Source: Paraphoma chrysanthemicola (lineage: Eukaryota > Ascomycota > Dothideomycetes > Pleosporales > Phaeosphaeriaceae). Taken from it: 64,000 bases of DNA. Shown in pieces: positions 33,018 to 44,177 of the stretch. Position numbers and translations under genes: made by a program. Location: positions 1 through 64,000 of the forward strand of contig JAGMWG010000013.1 in the NCBI GenBank assembly GCA_020744225.1, in the 5' to 3' direction. The notes under the pieces were generated by a model, which did no database searches, was not told where the DNA came from, and saw nothing but the letters and a program-made list of their open reading frames with translations. Position 1 is the stretch's first letter. Every line of letters starts with the position of its first letter.

Positions 33018-33662
33018 ATGGAGGCATTTTCGAAGACCTGGATCTATGGGACACCGTTCGCGAAATCGAAGATGGCAAGCTCGATAGCTTTACACGAAAT
33101 CGCCCCAGACCCGCTGCAAAACGAGACTACAAAAGCCGTCAAGGACTCCGAACTGCTCTTATATTCGGAAGATTGGACAGAGTCATACGGTTACAAAACG
33201 GTCGAGATCCGGTGCGGTTTCATGGGTATTCGCTTCGACGGCGACATGCCGCTCGGCTGGCCGGAAGGATTGCACGAGTTGCACTGTGATAACTGTGGCG
33301 TTTGGGACACCGACTTCCTCTACGAACACCTCCACTTATTACTACACTTTCTCGGCGACGTGACCATGTGCTGTCGAGGATCTGGATCGCAACTGGTCAT
33401 TGAGTTTGGGTTCACGCTGGAGATTCATGCTCCAAAAAGCTGCTGGGTGCATTCCAGTGAAGAGGTGCTGTTCTTTGCGGGAAAGATTAGGAAAGCATAC
33501 GATGCAATCCAAGTGGAGAGTATCGCTAAGAATCAGTGCGCAAGCCCCGTCATAGCCAACATAGTTCCGCCATACATGGCGTGGGTATTTCATTTTCATT
33601 TAAAGAAAATCATATATGTAAAGCAAGTTTGCACCACATGCACTGGCTGTTTACGCTCTTGA
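33018..33662 (+). pseudogene. Truncated tandem paralog of the F-box-like gene
   Basis: The frame from 33018 aligns with the middle of the upstream gene. LHELHCDNCGVWDTDFLYEH matches IHCHLCNTFHTKFLF. LGDVTMCCRGSGSQLVIEF matches EDSSVCFRGHGARLVVV, and LFFAGKIRKAYDAI matches LTSYAGQLRLAFDQI. The F-box half is missing. Protein-like sequence just upstream (EASREEEIDGGIFEDLDLWD, 32990–33080) is in another frame. After WVFHFHL the frame loses similarity and ends early. Either the gene is a decayed duplicate, or extra introns and a start further upstream (32784–32990) would rescue it. The first reading fits the missing N-terminus better. The 32659–33017 gap otherwise holds nothing. Confidence 0.6.
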
Positions 33663-34210
33663 CACGACGTCCCTACCCCAAACGTACCAGCTACCAGTCC
33701 TTTTGCTTTTAGAGATTCGATCCGCATTTTGAGTAGCCATATGGGACATCGGTTACTACTATACACATGAGTGGACATACGCAACGAAAATTGTTCTCTT
33801 CATCACAATGGGGTATTTTTCTTGTTTCTTGTTACACTAGTAGGTCGTTTGCATTGCCTGTAAAATACATTGCATGAGCGTTAGTAGAGCCACAGAATGT
33901 GAGAAGTGGCCCAGTGCGAGTATATACATCAGCATCTAGAGCGCGGAAGTTGGCGGAAGCGCATCGACGTGTTGCCGGCCATCACAAAGGTGTGGACATC
34001 GGCGATGTACGAACATAGTAGGGTTATGTCTTTTTCGAGGCTGAGAGGTACTCTATCTGGTATGACTCAACTTAACTCACGAGTCTGAGGATCTGATGCG
34101 ATGGTAGTCACGGTCAATCATCACAAGGCGCCCTGAGTAATGAAGGTTGTGACGAAGTTTGAAGGCCAGCGATGGGTGGTTTAAAAGTATCGACAGGGTC
34201 GCAAACCAAC
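33663..34210. other. Intergenic
   Basis: About 550 bases with no feature beyond short unconvincing frames. Confidence 0.45.
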
Positions 34211-35895
34211 TCAGTAGGTGTACCTGAAGCTTTCTTCCTCCTGAATATACTCCCCTTTCTCGTCTGCAGCATGATTCCTCCGGCGAAAATGGACGAACAT
34301 GACTGCACACAAAATGATGAGCAAAAACTGCGTCGCTACTGCACACCATACCCCAGTGTGATAGGTCGGATACTCCTTCTGCATAAACGTGGTACTTGCA
34401 TAAATGCCTCCAATCGCCGCAAACACGAACTGCACGCCGTTTGCGACACTCCTTCTCGAGTTGCTCCGTACATTGTTAGACTGAAATGCAATGATTGTTG
34501 GTAAGTTTGCATTACAGCCGCTGACCCCGAGGAACACGCCGAAGTAGCGTGCGCCCGAATTGGTCGAGTAGGCTGTGATCAAAAGTCCTGCAAATGTGAT
34601 AGCGGCATTCATGAGCATCCAAGGCATGCGAAGGTGGGTGCGATCAGCGAGCCATGCGCACCCTACAGTCCAGAAGATGCTGACGAGATACGGCGGGGCG
34701 CAGAGTAGAAAGACGAGTGCTGTGCTATCGACGATGGTGCCTAGGATGATCTGAATGAAGTATGCAAATGCGTATATGGGTGCCGCGCATGTGAAAAACC
34801 TGCGACTGGTTTAGCAGCGACTTTACATGTTTAGGGTGCTGCTGAATCCTGGACGGCTGCTTCAACACTTACATAAATCCATAAGCCCAGAGCTCCCAGT
34901 TTACGACATGCTCGCGGAACTTGACCCATGTGAGCTTGTCGGGCTTGGAGTCGCGACGATCGCGCTCGATTCGGTCAAGGACGATTTCAAGCTCTTGTTG
35001 TGTGAAGCCGTGTAACTTATTGCTAGCAAGCATAGTATCTGGGAAGCCGATGACCAGGAAGTAGCCTATGATGGCAATGCCAATCGTTGCGGCGCCTTCA
35101 ACACTGTCTCAAGTCAGTCTTGCATTGTACACCTTGTTCGACTACTCACATGAAAATCCATCTCCATCCTGCAATCCCATGCGCTCCATTGAGTTTCACA
35201 ATGGCCCATGCGAGGATGTTGCCGAAGGCTGACACGAAAAGATTGATGAGGTACCACCAACTCACGCGTCGCTGGATCTCAAAGCGCTGGTACCATGTGC
35301 TCAATAAGAACATACAACATGGTAGGAAACCCGCTTCGAGCAGGCCAATCAGCATCCTGCATACCACTATCAATCGCCAGTCATTCACCCAGCCCATGCC
35401 GAGCATCACGAAACCCCAACTAACTGCGAGCCCATTGAGTAGATTCTTGGGACCAATCGGGCGGAGCAAAAGAGTTGTCGGCATCTCAAACAGGCAGTAT
35501 GTGATAAAGAAGACGAGAAGAGCAATGGAGTATCGATCGCCGATGTCGAATCGGAGGTCCTTGTTCATGCCTGCTACGCGAGCATTGGAAAGGTTGACGC
35601 GATCAAGACCGGCCACAGAGTAGAGAAGTCCTAGGATGGGAATGAGCCGAATGTCGACTTTGCGCAAGACTTTTGCCTCGATTCGCGCTTGCTCGGGAGT
35701 GATTTCAACATCGTTTATGTGGCGGCGATGCAATGTTTCCGAAGCTAGCTCTTGATCCTTCACTTCAATCTCTTCCAGCGAATTCTTCTCACAATCTGAG
35801 AGACGTCCATTATGAAAATTATTTGTTTCTGCCATGACAGCGATCAGTCGAGTATCTTGCTTCAGTGCTTCAGTGCTTCTGTAGAGATGGCCCAT
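34211..35895 (-). CDS. MFS transporter, anion:cation symporter (Dal5/allantoate permease-like)
   Basis: A twelve-helix transporter of the ACS family, which imports vitamins, allantoate, dipeptides or organic anions with protons. After a polar N-terminus come KVDIRLIPILGLLYSVAGLD and RVNLSNARVAGM, the ACS signature of TM1. The next segments are ALLVFFITYCLFEMPTTLLL, MLIGLLEAGFLPCCMFLLS and WYQRFEIQRRVSWWYL. Exon 2 adds IGIAIIGYFLVIGFPDTM and ELEIVLDRIERDRRDSKPD. Later helices include ALVFLLCAPPYLVSIFW and MLMNAAITFAGLLITAYS. The hydrophilic tail ends EEESFRYTY. Introns lie near 35150–35100 and 34870–34800. The start could instead be ATG 35835 (AETNNFHNG). The substrate cannot be told from sequence. 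Confidence 0.9.
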
Positions 35896-36386
35896 GCTGA
35901 TTTGAATCAGACAGAAGGCTATTTATGAATGGCGAGTAGGGTGGACTGTCAGAGAGCTTTGTTAATGCTCGGCACTCGGCTATCAGCTACCTCTTGGCGC
36001 TCTCAATTGCAGTGCATTGAAGCTTTAGCAAGCTGCAAGTTGGTTTCTCCACGTTGGCATGAGATCGCCGCAGTGCTTATCTCCGTCTTGGGCTGCGAAA
36101 ACTCACGGCTGTTCGAAACCTTATGGAAAGCGTGCCAATTAGAACAAGATCACCCGTTAGGCTCGTATGTATTTCCGGCCATTATTGCCGGTTGTAGACC
36201 TGCTGTTGACTCGTGAGAAAACTATGGTGGGATGAATTCGGCTATCTTAGAGACGGGCCGGGAACAGATATCCGGGCTCTTCAACTCCGACCTCGCACGC
36301 TGAAAGATGTCACTATGGTCCCGGAACACATTTGATTATTTCGAGATGATGCAACGTAAAATTGACAGTAGCTGTTCTTCCATCAT
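35896..36386. other. Intergenic
   Basis: A 95-codon forward frame (35929–36216) contains CKLVSPRWHEIAAVL, faintly reminiscent of an F-box second helix, but it is isolated. It could be a tiny remnant and is not called. Confidence 0.35.
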
Positions 36387-37473
36387 TTACGACTCTGGTA
36401 CCTCGTCCGCCCAGGGGATACTAGACTGCGCACCGGCTTTCTGAACTGTCATTGACGCGGCGCGGTTTGCATGCGCGATTGCTTCATCGAGATTGAAGTC
36501 GGCGCCATGCGACATGGCCTTCCAACGAGCTACCGCGACGGTGTATGCACCTGCGAAAGTATCACCGGCAGCTGTCGTATCAACAACTTTCACTTTTCGC
36601 GCGGGAACTATGTGGCCGTCCTTTGATCCCTCCTGCTGCTTGGAGGTCTTGTAGAAGACGCCCTATTGAAAAGTCAGCATTCATGTGTAATGGGTGGGTA
36701 GGTATAGCTTACCTCACTGCCCAGGGTGATAATGACGTTCTTTACTCCACGAGCAATGAACACTGCAGCTACCTCATTCCAGTTGGTGGGATGTTCTATT
36801 CCAGAAAGAATGGCAGCCTCTGTTTCGTTGACGATAAGGTGGCCCAGGCCATGGTATGCCTCATCGGGGAGCGGCAGGGCTGGCGCAGGATTGATGATGG
36901 TCTCTACACCCTTCTGCCTCGCCGTCTTCATGTTGTGTAAGACCTGCGGCACATCAGGTTGGCATTGCATGAATCTCGGGCGATCTGACTGGGACGAACC
37001 ACTTTCATTGGCAGCTCCAACTGGAACAGCGCAACGCTCGCATCATCATCGACGAGATCCGTCTCCTCAACGTCGTAGTTCGCACCCGGACAGAACATGA
37101 TGCGGTTCTCGCCAGTTCCGGTCTCGACGATGATAACCGCAACACCCGTCTTCTTACCTTTCAATATTTTGACGCCATCTGTGTTGAGACCGTCCTTCTG
37201 AAGTGACTGCAGAAATCCGTCGTGGAACTCGTCGTCTCCCACTGCTCCTACCATGCGGACTTCAACACTGGACTTTTCGCTTTTTGACGCTTGCTGTTGT
37301 GTGCGAGATAGACGTGCACATGCGACAGCTTGATTCGCGCCCTTTCCTCCATAGCCGATGTTGAAAGATTCGCTCGTGAGTGTCTCGCCACCTACAGGCA
37401 CTCGCGAGGTGCGTGTGACAAGGTCGACATTGAGGGACCCGATCACAGATATGACCGCTGGTTTAGACGACAT
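36387..37473 (-). CDS. RBK1: Ribokinase (PfkB family)
   Basis: Phosphorylates D-ribose at O5 using ATP, feeding the pentose-phosphate pathway. The N-terminal signature is VISVIGSLNVDLVTRTSRVP, followed by NIGYGGKGANQAVACARLS (the PfkB-1 Gly-rich motif), VGAVGDDEFHDGFLQSL and ENRIMFCPGANYD. After the first intron (about 36997–36948) come GVETIINPAPALPLPDEAYH and LIVNETEA. After the second (about 36715–36666) comes the catalytic PfkB-2 motif VVDTTAAGDTFAGAYTVAV, with the Asp base, then ANRAASMTVQKAGAQSSIP, a ribokinase ending. Stop at 36387. A small Ser/Lys/Gln insertion (RTQQQASKSEKSS) in the N-terminal half is a mild oddity. Length and motifs are full. Confidence 0.93.
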
Positions 37474-39756
37474 TTCCGCAATATGAAGAAGCTGATAGCG
37501 GTGGCATGATCGATGGTCTTGAAATGCGGCTCAAGTCCTCTTTCCGATGCTAGCCGGATATGGAATGGAGCAAGGCTAGCCCAGCAAAGCATAGCTCGGA
37601 AACGCCTCGACTCGGGGCAAAGTGTCAACACCAGGAACATACACCGCAGCCACACACAGCCACGTCTCCGTTGGTTCCCCTGTCTAGTTGCATCGTGAAG
37701 ACGGCATAAATATCATTGCTAAATCATCTTTTGCACCTTGGGCACGTCCTTCCTAATGTGGACATTATTACTTCGCATCCCTCAAAAGCTGCCACATGAC
37801 AACAGTCCAATTTTCTTCATACAAGTGTCTTCGACCAGGCTGCGACCAGGCATCACTCACGAGCAAGCAGTTGAGTTATTGCGCAGAAATTCCAGCGGCT
37901 GCGGCGAATGGCTGAGCCTTTAGCAATGTTCTACATGGTGTCGGCACACGGTCGAGCTCAGATAGACGCGTCACTGGGGCGAGGAAGAGCTATGATCCGT
38001 ATACTGAGCACAGAGATTCGTGTGGGCAGGATTTTGTTCTGCCATGTCGGAAGAAGTGTTCCATAAATGATGCCTGGACTCCGACCTTGCCGGTTACACG
38101 TGCTCTTGCACTGCGCACCCTGCGCGTTTACGTGCTGTCCGTCATGGTAACCATTCCGAGCCACCCACCTGAGCTCCTTTCCTCGTATGCCAGCCAGCAT
38201 AAATTGCTGCTCCAGCGACTGTCAACAATCTCTGCGACCCTGCACCACATACCGACATTATGGATCCGTGCAACCTCTCATTCTTTCGATAGAGGGGCCA
38301 AGACCACCCTGGTATCTCTCTTTAACTACCCTGACTTGGGTACTACTGGTGTGTACTAATGTCGCTGCCAGACTTCATTATCCGGGATGCAAGCTCACAG
38401 TAGATTGATAGCGTTGCCAGCGGCGAGACGGTGCTTGAATCTCACAGTGGTGTATGACCCGGTCACGGTTCGGCCGGTCTTCGCTCAATCGTTCGTATTT
38501 GCGGACCGGTGAACCATGATTTGAGAGGCAGCAATCGGCCCAATGCTGTCTCATTTCGATCGTAGCAAGAAGAGACTCCCCTTCTTAGGATCTGAACATT
38601 GCACACTTTGCAAATGGCCTCACAACAGATATCTCGACGCGAAAATCCGCAAAATCATCCAAGAACCAGCGAAAACGGCGGAGTTGTCAAGTCCTCACAC
38701 ATACAGAACGTCAACAAGCTGAGAGGCGTGTGGTAAGTCGCCAGCGATCATCCGGCGACTCGCGACGTGACGTGAAAAAGTACATCCTTCCAAGTGTCTC
38801 TGTCTCAGAACAACGACTGTCCGTCTTGGAGACTTCGACGTATTCCAATCATGCCTCGTAAACAGATTGGCGATATAGGTCCAAGCTCTCGGCACCCTAG
38901 GGGTGTTTCTTCGCCCACAAGGGTATACGACCGTAATGGGTGTTGAACACAAAGGATGGTTCGACGAATAAGACAGACTGGACAAAGTGCGTCGCTCAAT
39001 TTTCCGTAAAACGGACGACAGCAGGGTACTGAGGCAAATTGTAGAGATCTCCCGGTCCTGCATCAGGGGTTACGACTGCTCAGTGCCGGCCAATTATGTC
39101 AACTTTCTTCCCGTCGTAATACTCCGATTCATTAAAACCCCGCAAATGGATATTAAGCGGGGTGCATGAGCCACGCACGACCCCTGCTCACGAACAACGA
39201 CACCAAGAACACAACTTGGGGCTACCAAGAGCATATAAACAACCCAAGCCCCTCCTCGAGAAAGCTTGACACCCGTTGCCACCCGTCTTTTCGAGTTGGC
39301 GTGTTACAACTCGCCTGCGCCCGCGGATACCCCCTTCACCTGCTGACAGTAAAAGTCTTAGCGCTATATTCCGGGGTATCTTCGGCTTGGCACGACCGCT
39401 CTTTCCGTGCTGTAGACGGACAGCCAAGATGGCGAGCGCGATAGGAAAATTTCTGGAAACCCGCTTGTACGACGATGCGACGACTTGGCTACGCTTTCTT
39501 GACTAAGCTTTCATCTTCCAAGCCGGATCTCGAGTGCTACGGTCCGTCGAGAAGTGAGTCCGATGACCCAGGACCCAATATCATACGCGTTCTTGGGTAC
39601 TTTTTCTGAGATATGGCAATCTAGAGTGGATAATCAACTCATCAAGATGAACATTGCGAGAAGGATTTCTACAGTACTTAAGGGACCCCAGCGACCTTGT
39701 AGCCCCTGCATCACTCCATTCATTCACTGCTCCTTGACTTCACTGCAACGACCACG
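37474..39756. other. Long intergenic region upstream of GH7 gene
   Basis: About 2.3 kb between the start of ribokinase and the start of the cellobiohydrolase. Frames up to about 120 codons occur on both strands (for example 38695–39063 minus) but none has family character. The last 700 bp probably form the GH7 promoter. A TATAAA lies at 39234–39239 and G/C-rich hexamers nearby are listed separately. Confidence 0.45.
39138..39162. promoter_or_regulatory. Inverted pair of CreA/Cre1-type sites upstream of GH7
   Basis: CCCCGC at 39138–39143 and GCGGGG at 39157–39162 fit the SYGGRG consensus on opposite strands, 13 bp apart. Further single matches occur at 39371 (CCGGGG) and 39686 (CCCCAG). Paired CreA/Cre1 sites mediate glucose repression of cellulase genes in Trichoderma and Aspergillus. 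Here the assignment rests on consensus and position only, and hexamers this short occur by chance. Confidence 0.35.
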
Positions 39757-41285
39757 ATGTTCTCCGCAGCCAAAGCCGCGGCCGTTTTGGCCTTCTGCGC
39801 CTCCAGCGCTTCCGCCTGGGTCATCGGCACACAGCAAACTGAGACCCATCCCAAGATGACCTGGCAGCGATGCACAGGCAAGGGCGGAAGCAGCTGCACC
39901 AACGTGAATGGTGAGATCGTCATCGACGCCAATTGGCGTTGGCTCCATGTTTCCACTGGCTACACCAACTGCTTTAACGGCAACGAGTGGGACAACACAG
40001 TCTGCGCCAGCAATGCGGCCTGCACCAGGAACTGCGCCATTGAGGGATCAGACTACCGCGGAACTTACGGCATCACCACATCTGGTAACTCCCTGTCACT
40101 CAAGTTCATCACCAAGGGCCAGTACTCTACCAACATCGGATCCCGCACCTACCTCATGAAGGATACGAACACTTACGAGGTGAGTACATTGTAATGGATT
40201 CTACGGAGTGGTTGCGCTGACCATGGGCGATTGTAGATGTTCAACCTCATCGGCAACGAGTTCACTTTCGATGTCGATGCCAGCCAACTTCCATGTGGTC
40301 TCAATGGCGCATTGTATTTCGTCTCCATGCCCGCAAAGGGCCAGGGTACTCCCGGTGCCAAGTACGGAACTGGTAAGTGGCTCTGCTTTCGCGTACACCA
40401 ACTTCGCTAACACGAATGCAGGTTACTGCGACGCTCAGTGCGCGCGTGATTTGAAGTTCATCGACGGCCAGGCCAACGCTGAGGGATGGCAAGGGTCCTC
40501 GACCGATCCCAATGCCGGTGTCGGTAAGAAGGGTGCCTGCTGGTACGTACAATCATCGACCCCCAACCTTGACACACGTTAACTAACACCTTTCCAGCGC
40601 TGAAATGGACGTCTGGGAAGCCAACTCCATCTCCACCGCTCTGACTCCCCACTCTTGCCAGCCCGAAGGCTACTCCGTATGCGAGGACGAAGGCTGCGGC
40701 GGCACCTACTCGCTCGACCGGTACGCAGGCACATGCGACGCCAACGGCTGCGACTTCAACCCGTACCGCGTGGGCGTCAAGGACTTCTACGGCAAGGGCA
40801 AGACCATCGACACGTCCAAGAAGGTCACCGTCGTCACGCAATTCCTCGGCTCCGGTTCCAACCTCACCGAGCTCAAGCGCTTCTACGTGCAGAACGGCGT
40901 CGTGTTCAAGAACCCGGAGCCCACGATCCCCGGCATGACGGGCAACTCCATCACCCAGGAGTGGTGCAACACACAAAAGGAGGTCTTCAACGAGGAAATC
41001 TACCCCTTCAACGAGTTTGGCGGTATGGCTTCCATGGGCAAAGGTATGGCGCAGGGCATGGTTCTCGTCATGTCGCTCTGGGACGATCACTACGCCAACA
41101 TGCTCTGGCTCGACTCCACATACCCCACCGACCGTGACCCCAACTCTCCTGGTGCCGGCCGTGGTGAGTGTGCGACGAGCAGCGGTGTTCCCGCCGAGGT
41201 CGAGGCTGCCAACCCGAATGCTCAGGTTGTCTTCAGCAACATCAAGTTCGGACCTATTGGCTCGACATTCCAGCAGCCGGCATAA
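39757..41285 (+). CDS. GH7 cellobiohydrolase (reducing-end exo-cellulase), no CBM
   Basis: A secreted enzyme that processively releases cellobiose from cellulose. The signal peptide MFSAAKAAAVLAFCASSASA precedes THPKMTWQRCTGKGGSSC and IDANWRWLHVSTGYTNCF. The catalytic motif AEMDVWEANSIS holds the nucleophile and acid/base Glu with the assisting Asp. Introns 40180–40236, 40373–40421 and 40543–40597 keep phase. The last one splits the Cys before AEMDVWEA. Typical substrate-tunnel segments are HSCQPEGYSVCEDEGCGGTY, YAGTCDANGCDFNPYRVGV, MSLWDDHYANMLWLDSTYP and FSNIKFGPIGSTF. Tunnel loops are present, favouring cellobiohydrolase over endoglucanase. It ends right after the catalytic domain, without linker or CBM1, and its partner AA9 at 4.6 kb also lacks CBM1. 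Confidence 0.96.
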
Positions 41286-42327
41286 GGGTGTCGCTATCGT
41301 GGTGGGGATGGCTGTTGCGTTGCTTGCAGGTAGACAAGGAATACTGGGGCTTCGTGTACATACATTGATACATAGCTATGTCAATCGCTCGCTTGTGTAT
41401 AGAACCAATGGATACTGTTCATAGACGTTGCAGACTTTTGCACATTGGCTTTGTTGTGGGTCTTGTTGCGAAGATTGTTTGATCATGGTTGCGCTCGCAC
41501 AGTGGAAGTTAGACACGAGCCACTACAATCATCAGAGATCTGGTGGATATGCTCTAGTTTGACCTGCAAGCATCATGAAGAGCTCAGCAAGGTGGTTCCA
41601 TTCGCTTCCACAACGGTTAGAGTGTGACTAGCGAGGGTCATGCCACCCCACAGCCCAGCAAAAACCCCGACATGCAGACCGACACCTCAGCTGCGGCTGA
41701 GTAGACATCAGTCGGTCGCATGAGGGTCTTCTAGTGTAGGCATGTATTTACACTTCCTGACCAGATTTCTGCAATTAGCAGCGCGAAGTATATTCATTCA
41801 ATTCCAAGGCACCGACTCGTTACATCTGGCTTGAGATTCATTAGATGTCGAAGCGAGAGTGCTAATTTACCAATCCCTTCCAGTGCCTGGCATTCTCTCT
41901 TGCCCGGTAGACTTGAGTCAAGCTGGTCGGTCTTTAAAGGCAGCTTGGTTTCAGCAGCCAGCACGAGATCGGGTACAGACTCCGAATAGCTCGCGTGTCA
42001 GGATAATTCGCGCGGACGCGATTGGCTGCCGAAAGAGCCACTCGTTCGTGTAAAGGCATGAAGGCATGTGTTTCAACGCCACAGTCCTGCTAGATCGCTC
42101 CCGACTTGCCTTGTGTAATGAGGTGGCTGCAGGTTGCTGGCTCTATGTTGCGCCAAGCTTTCAACAGACGGCTCACTAGCAGGTCGTTGGGGTGAATCTG
42201 GGCAACGTTTGCCAACATGTTGCTGTTGTCTGGACCTTCATTCTAGCTCGATGGCTGAAATGCTACTGTACATATGCGCTAGGTTTCTGTTCGATGAAGA
42301 TCTTTTGACTATGTCTGTGTATCCGAG
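41286..42327. other. Intergenic
   Basis: About 1 kb between two forward genes. No recognisable feature. Confidence 0.45.
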
Positions 42328-44037
42328 ATGACTTCCTCGCAGCAGATCAAACGCGCGCTGGGGGCTATCACGGCATTCCTCGTGTGTATCCTGCTCGTCT
42401 TTTTCATTCTCTTCATAAGCTTCCACGAGACGAAACTCACGCAATTTGGCGTCTATGGAAGCAGACCCCGCTCGCTATATGCCGCCGTGTCTACGATTCT
42501 CGCGACGTTGATCACAATGTTCGTTTCCTCGCAGCTATGTCTGTTATGGCTGCAGGAGCTGGCCAGTCAGGCGTCTGAGGTTGATGCACACATTAACACG
42601 ACGCGTCTCGAGGCCAAGTGGCGCGTGGTGCTTGGAGTCGGGTCTCTGACTGAAAGATTGAAAAGCCTGCGTGTCCAATTGTCGTATCTAGTCGCCGGGT
42701 TGATTACAGCAGCCATCGTGGCGAGCGTCACTCCTTCAGCCTCCACACAGACTTTCGACGACTACCGCCCACAGATATCCTCGGGGGCGCCGTACCCGCT
42801 CCCAATGTACTGCGCGTCCGTCTTTCCGCCAGGGCAAACGCCTCGAGGATTATTTTGGGGTTTGAGCGATGGCAGCCGACTTTACGTCAATGCTCCTGGC
42901 GGTGGATGCCCAACCCGATGGGCGCTGCGGCTGACGTACGGCATCAACGTGATATCGCCAGAGGACTACGCTTACACGGACTCTGGCGTGTACATCCACG
43001 CGTCTGCTATGGGAGCGCCAATCTCAATCTATGCGTCAAGACCAGGATTTAGTGTTCGACTACTCGAGCTTACGAATAAATACAACTCCGAGGTTATACG
43101 CACGACTCAGTGTGTGCCAGTTATGAAATCGAATCCAGTCTCGTGTCGCTCGTCTGGAACGTTACAAGTAGGCACAAATAACTTGACGGCAATAGCAGAT
43201 GATGGATCCTGTGTCATTCAGGCGCCGTTGCCAATTAATCCGCGCACGACGAACGCAATGGCCAAAGGCTTATGCACCACCGGCAAGGTCGGCCAGGCCA
43301 CAATGGTTTTAGGTGCAACTTATGAGTATGCAGCGTGGCTTGCGTTCTCCATGGGCGACCAGTCAGCATACGATGCCATCAGATCCGCTGTGGATCGAGG
43401 GGACGCATCGTCACGATACGTGGTCACTTGTGATATGGACGTAACAAACGTATACGGGTTCCGCAAGGTGACGTTCAGCACGCGCTCCAAGATCAACGGC
43501 ACCGCTGCATTGCGACTTTCTGCAGACGACGATGCCGAATGTCCGCGACCCGAAAATTATCCCCAGGACATGTCTGGACTCCTAGCAGAGGTTGCGGTAG
43601 CGCCTTGGCAGGTTCTTTTGGAAAACACTGGCATCGATGGCTGGTTCGACACCATAGCCAATTTTGCCTGGATCAATGATAAAACCGTCATGCGGACGAG
43701 ATTCGCATACAACAATTCGCGCAATGGGCTAGAAGATGTGTTGGGCATCACAGCGGCCTTGGTCGGCGCATACATGAACTCGACCACCGTAGCCATTCCT
43801 GCGTCGGCCGTTGTTGCTAACATGAGAGTCGGAAGTGGGTATCGCTACGCAGTCGTGTTTATCCTGCCTCCGCTGATCGCTGCAATGGCCATCGCGCTTC
43901 TGACATGGAGAGCATTGCGGAGAGATTGTCCAACCTCGGTCAAAAATTGGGTGTCGCTTCCACGCAACGCTTGGGGAGGCACGTCTGTGGTAGTGAATGC
44001 GGTAGGACATGTTGAAAACATCCCCAAGTTGAACTAG
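42328..44037 (+). CDS. Unrecognised membrane protein with large ectodomain
   Basis: A 569-codon single exon with no family I recognise. Predicted topology is TM1 at about residues 10–31 (AITAFLVCILLVFFILFISF), TM2 at about 50–74 (STILATLITMFVSSQL), TM3 at about 118–137 (YLVAGLITAAIVASVT) and a last TM near 515–535 (VVFILPPLIAAMAIALLTW). Between TM3 and TM4 lies a domain of about 370 residues with many N-x-S/T sites and even-spaced cysteines (MYCASVFP, GGGCPTRW, TQCVPVM, VSCRSSG, GSCVIQA, GLCTTG, VTCDMD, AECPRPE). This suggests an extracellular, disulfide-bonded domain. The short tail is basic. It has the look of lineage-specific fungal surface proteins. Confidence 0.75.
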   Translation: MTSSQQIKRALGAITAFLVCILLVFFILFISFHETKLTQFGVYGSRPRSLYAAVSTILATLITMFVSSQLCLLWLQELASQASEVDAHINTTRLEAKWRVVLGVGSLTERLKSLRVQLSYLVAGLITAAIVASVTPSASTQTFDDYRPQISSGAPYPLPMYCASVFPPGQTPRGLFWGLSDGSRLYVNAPGGGCPTRWALRLTYGINVISPEDYAYTDSGVYIHASAMGAPISIYASRPGFSVRLLELTNKYNSEVIRTTQCVPVMKSNPVSCRSSGTLQVGTNNLTAIADDGSCVIQAPLPINPRTTNAMAKGLCTTGKVGQATMVLGATYEYAAWLAFSMGDQSAYDAIRSAVDRGDASSRYVVTCDMDVTNVYGFRKVTFSTRSKINGTAALRLSADDDAECPRPENYPQDMSGLLAEVAVAPWQVLLENTGIDGWFDTIANFAWINDKTVMRTRFAYNNSRNGLEDVLGITAALVGAYMNSTTVAIPASAVVANMRVGSGYRYAVVFILPPLIAAMAIALLTWRALRRDCPTSVKNWVSLPRNAWGGTSVVVNAVGHVENIPKLN

Positions 44038-44177
44038 GCACGCTGTGGGCCACTCTTAGTGGTCGAACAAGCCAAGCTGCCGTCCACGTATGACACTGTG
44101 CTGGGCCTTAAGAATTACGCGATGACGAAGGAGACGCGGGGGGACGAGATAGTGGGTAGTTGAAATGAAAGCTTCGT

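Noticed and set aside
35929..36216. Forward frame with CKLVSPRWHEI, faintly F-box-like
   Set aside because: Only one short resemblance, no F-box N-terminal Pro motif, no continuation.
40458..41137. Long frames on both strands across the GH7 last exon
   Set aside because: Codon-bias shadows of the GC-rich cellobiohydrolase coding sequence.
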